Source: Rotaria macrura (Eukaryota > Rotifera > Eurotatoria > Philodinida > Philodinidae). Taken from it: a stretch of DNA of 64,000 bases. The stretch spans positions 1 to 64,000 of the forward strand of contig OENT01000515.1 of assembly GCA_900239685.1 (NCBI GenBank), read 5' to 3'. How positions within the stretch are numbered: position 1 is the first letter of the stretch; every line of letters starts with the position of its first letter. A model generated the notes under the pieces. That model was not told the origin of the DNA. It worked only from the letters and a program-made list of their open reading frames with translations, and ran no database searches. Positions 61,568 through 64,000 of the stretch are shown here, piece after piece. A program made the translations under genes and the position numbers.

Positions 61568-63411
61568 ATGGTTAATATGAATTGGTATACAGACTTTCGC
61601 TGTCTTTTTCATGGAGAAAGGTTCATATTAACGAAGAAAAGAATCAATCTAATAAGGATTCGAGCTTTAAAAATAATAACTGAGTACATATATCTGTTGC
61701 TGTTTCATGAGAAACAGAGCTAACGTTCAGAGAGTGTATGGGTGTAATTCATATCTTCTCACACAACCTCAAACTATATCCACACTCTAGCACATCTTTC
61801 ACTAAGTCTGAAACATAGCCAGTAAAATACTTCTCACCATAACTATGAACCGATATTTCAATATTTTTCGAATTTCTTCGATGGGTTCGTCCGTATTAGA
61901 TAGTTTTATTTTCATTATTTTCATCATGCTATAGTTCAGGAACTTAGTAGAGAGTAATACCGAATCTTTTAAAGATCAATTCATCCTACTGACGTGATTG
62001 CATGTTCCGTTTTAAAGACATATCAAAGATGCAAGGTGATAGAAAAACCTTGAGCATTTAGATGGAGACCGTTTTTCATGTAGATTTCTGAATAGATGTG
62101 CCATACTGTATTCTGCCTTATACTACTGTATCTTGTTCCGTTTTCACAGAAAACCACAAAAAAATATTTACTTACATTCCAATATTATTTGTTCGTCCTG
62201 CTAGGTAAGGTGCAAATATAATGCAAAATTAAAGCAAATTTTTTTTTCTTGGTTTTAATATACGGTTGGATAGAGCTCATCGAGCTGAGTAAGAAACTAT
62301 ATGTTTTAATTTTTTCGTTCGATGATTCTGTGAAAAAAATTCAAATTTCTACAATGGTGTTGAATAATGCAGTTTTTCTAAAAAATTCGACACCTTTAAT
62401 GTTTTTCGAAAATTTCAATAATTTTTCGTTATGTTAGACTTTTGAAAGTGACATATTCGGATTCCTCATGAGAAACTGCATCGACTGAACCTATTTTGAA
62501 GATCCATTATCAAAAATATCGTTACAAAATATATTGGACATTGTCAATGAAAAAGTGTCAAAAATGACACTTCGTTCGATTTTTTGAAAGTCTATCTAGT
62601 TTTTTGTGTCTCATGATATAGTTTTGTTTCATATATCGTTAGAACCGCCAAACATCGCGCTTCAAAAGTATAACGCCGCTTTTTCGAATATTTTATTTTC
62701 TTCCGAAAAAATCGAGTGATTTCTTCAGTTCACCCTCAAATGGAAAAAACCATATTTTAGTGAATGCTTCATGTTTAATTAAAATTCTCTTAAAACATAG
62801 TATGATATGTAAAATTCAATTACGAATCTGATGGAAACACGTAGGAAATGTTGATGTGTTGATTGAGTTGATTGAAAACAGGTTCTATTATGTTTTAGTG
62901 AAGGATGAAGAGAAAGAACCTATTAAAACAGTAATAATAATTGGACAATGTTGTATATCTCGTTCTAAAACGTTGCTTCAATGTCTTAGGATGAAACCAT
63001 CGGAACCGCAAGAAATGAATTTTGTACACGTATACAAAATAAATCAAAAATAGACAGTCCTATTCGAAAAAATATTCGCTGAGAAAAGATTTACTTAATG
63101 GTACCTTAAGGATCAAACGTTTTCTAAAGAAACCAATCTTCGACCTTTGAGAAGGAGAGTGCAGAGCTTCGAAAGACTGTATCTGTTTATGATTATCATA
63201 CGCATGACTGAGACTAGCGAACTCTATATCATGTATCTTAGTTTTGAGAATAGGGAAATCTCCGATAAGATATATAACGAGAAATTAAAAAATGGACGCA
63301 AGGTTTCCTAAATTATTACCCATTTTAAACTTGTGTAACAATTGCGTATTAAGCGCATTATCTTTTGATTTCAAATGAATTTTGTTTTATTTTCTGCTTG
63401 TAGTTCATAAA
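61568..63411. other. Intergenic, no gene
   Basis: A+T-rich with homopolymer T runs. Frames at 62249-62437 and 62856-63053 are short and unsupported. Confidence 0.45.
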
Positions 63412-63771
63412 CCCAGGAGGATGATTCCGGCACTTGGATCCGATCGGATGTCTCTCTGATCTGAATCATGTTTCCATCGGAATTTCTCTAATCCGACGAA
63501 ATCCCATCGAATTCTTGGTTGCGATCCGACATTCGGATCCCTAGTGTTGGGTTTTATCGAATCCTAATATCGGAATCCGATTGGATTTTATCGTATGATT
63601 AGACAGGCCTCTACTATTGGGCTTAAATGCTAATTCGTACACAAATAAGAAAATAGATTTCTCCCGTCAGATCCGTTACTGTTTCCACAACCCGGATTCC
63701 CATAGGATTTCATCGGATCGTAGGATCCGATTGGATCCGATCGGATTCGTTATTGGATTCATTCACGTGGG
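63412..63771 (-). mobile_element. GATCCGAT-rich transposon-like repeat, copy Y (uninterrupted)
   Basis: An inverted copy of the 57114-57721 repeat, colinear over its length and lacking the 277-bp MITE. Ends are CCCAGGAGGATGATTCC and inverse CCCACGTGAATGAATCC. It provides the pre-insertion sequence for the nested MITE. Confidence 0.75.
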
Positions 63772-63847
63772 AAAAAAACAGAGAAATTCGTATTAACGCT
63801 GTTTCAGATCGATTTTTTCATTTTTTTGTATATATTGACTACTTAAT

Positions 63848-64000
63848 ATGCCGAAATTACCAAGACGTCGCTCTCATTCACGGAGCATTCAACTTTCAAT
63901 GAGATGTTTACGGTTACTGGACAAAAGTGTTGATCATAGTTCTGAAAGCTCTATTGACTCAGATGAAGAACACATGAAATTAAACGAAGACTTATCTAAT
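63848..64000 (+). CDS. N-terminal part of an unrecognised protein, runs off the window
   Basis: 51 codons open from ATG to the window edge (MPKLPRRRSHSRSIQLSM..., then an acidic SESSIDSDEEH stretch). The basic-then-acidic start resembles nuclear or transposase-like proteins, but no domain is visible in this fragment. It could be an element gene or a host gene. Confidence 0.4.
   Translation, partial: MPKLPRRRSHSRSIQLSMRCLRLLDKSVDHSSESSIDSDEEHMKLNEDLSN

Noticed and set aside
1-64000. CRISPR arrays, rRNA genes or bacterial operons
   Set aside because: No regular spacer arrays, conserved rRNA segments or Shine-Dalgarno-led gene strings are visible; spliced genes show a eukaryotic genome.

Overview
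This looks like animal nuclear DNA, most likely from a bdelloid rotifer (Adineta/Rotaria/Philodina type). It is A+T-rich. The spliced genes have very short GT-AG introns (about 55-75 nt) mixed with a few long ones. Two compact intronless genes are of bacterial type but carry eukaryotic poly(A) signals. There are short blocks of the bdelloid telomere-like hexamer GGGTGT/ACACCC, a decayed Penelope-like retroelement, and many small non-autonomous DNA transposons, several with intact 8-bp target duplications. The species assignment is inference.

Layout. 1.5-4.3 kb (+): a class I SAM-dependent methyltransferase and a Rieske non-heme-iron oxygenase of the choline/glycine-betaine type, both intronless. 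5.8-6.8 kb (-): a weak candidate membrane-protein gene. 10.2-13.7 kb and 18.1-21.4 kb (+): two tandem five-exon F-box-like paralogs (626 and 603 aa) with matching exon structure. Between them lie a 760-bp palindrome with an assembly gap at its centre and a clean 327-bp hAT-type element. 25.1-27.1 kb (+): a decayed Penelope/Athena-like element. 28.8-36.4 kb (-): a 14-exon O-GlcNAcase (GH84) gene whose exons sum to 750 codons. 36.5-42.3 kb (-): a three-exon GT31 beta-1,3-galactosyltransferase-like gene, only 173 bp upstream of the O-GlcNAcase on the same strand. 49.3-50.3 kb (-): an intronless rhodopsin-class GPCR. 50.3-56.4 kb: gene-poor A+T-rich DNA. 56.4-63.8 kb: a transposon-dense block of hAT-like elements, including nested insertions and an occupied/empty site pair. 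A reading frame begins at 63848 and leaves the window.

Functional links. The methyltransferase and oxygenase may both act on methylated amines (glycine/sarcosine/betaine), plausible osmolyte chemistry for a desiccation-tolerant animal; this is inference. The GT31 enzyme and O-GlcNAcase both act on glycans, but in different compartments (Golgi versus nucleus/cytosol), so their adjacency may reflect shared transcription rather than a shared pathway. Exon models were built by eye: frame continuity across every junction and match to known family motifs support them, but there is no transcript evidence.
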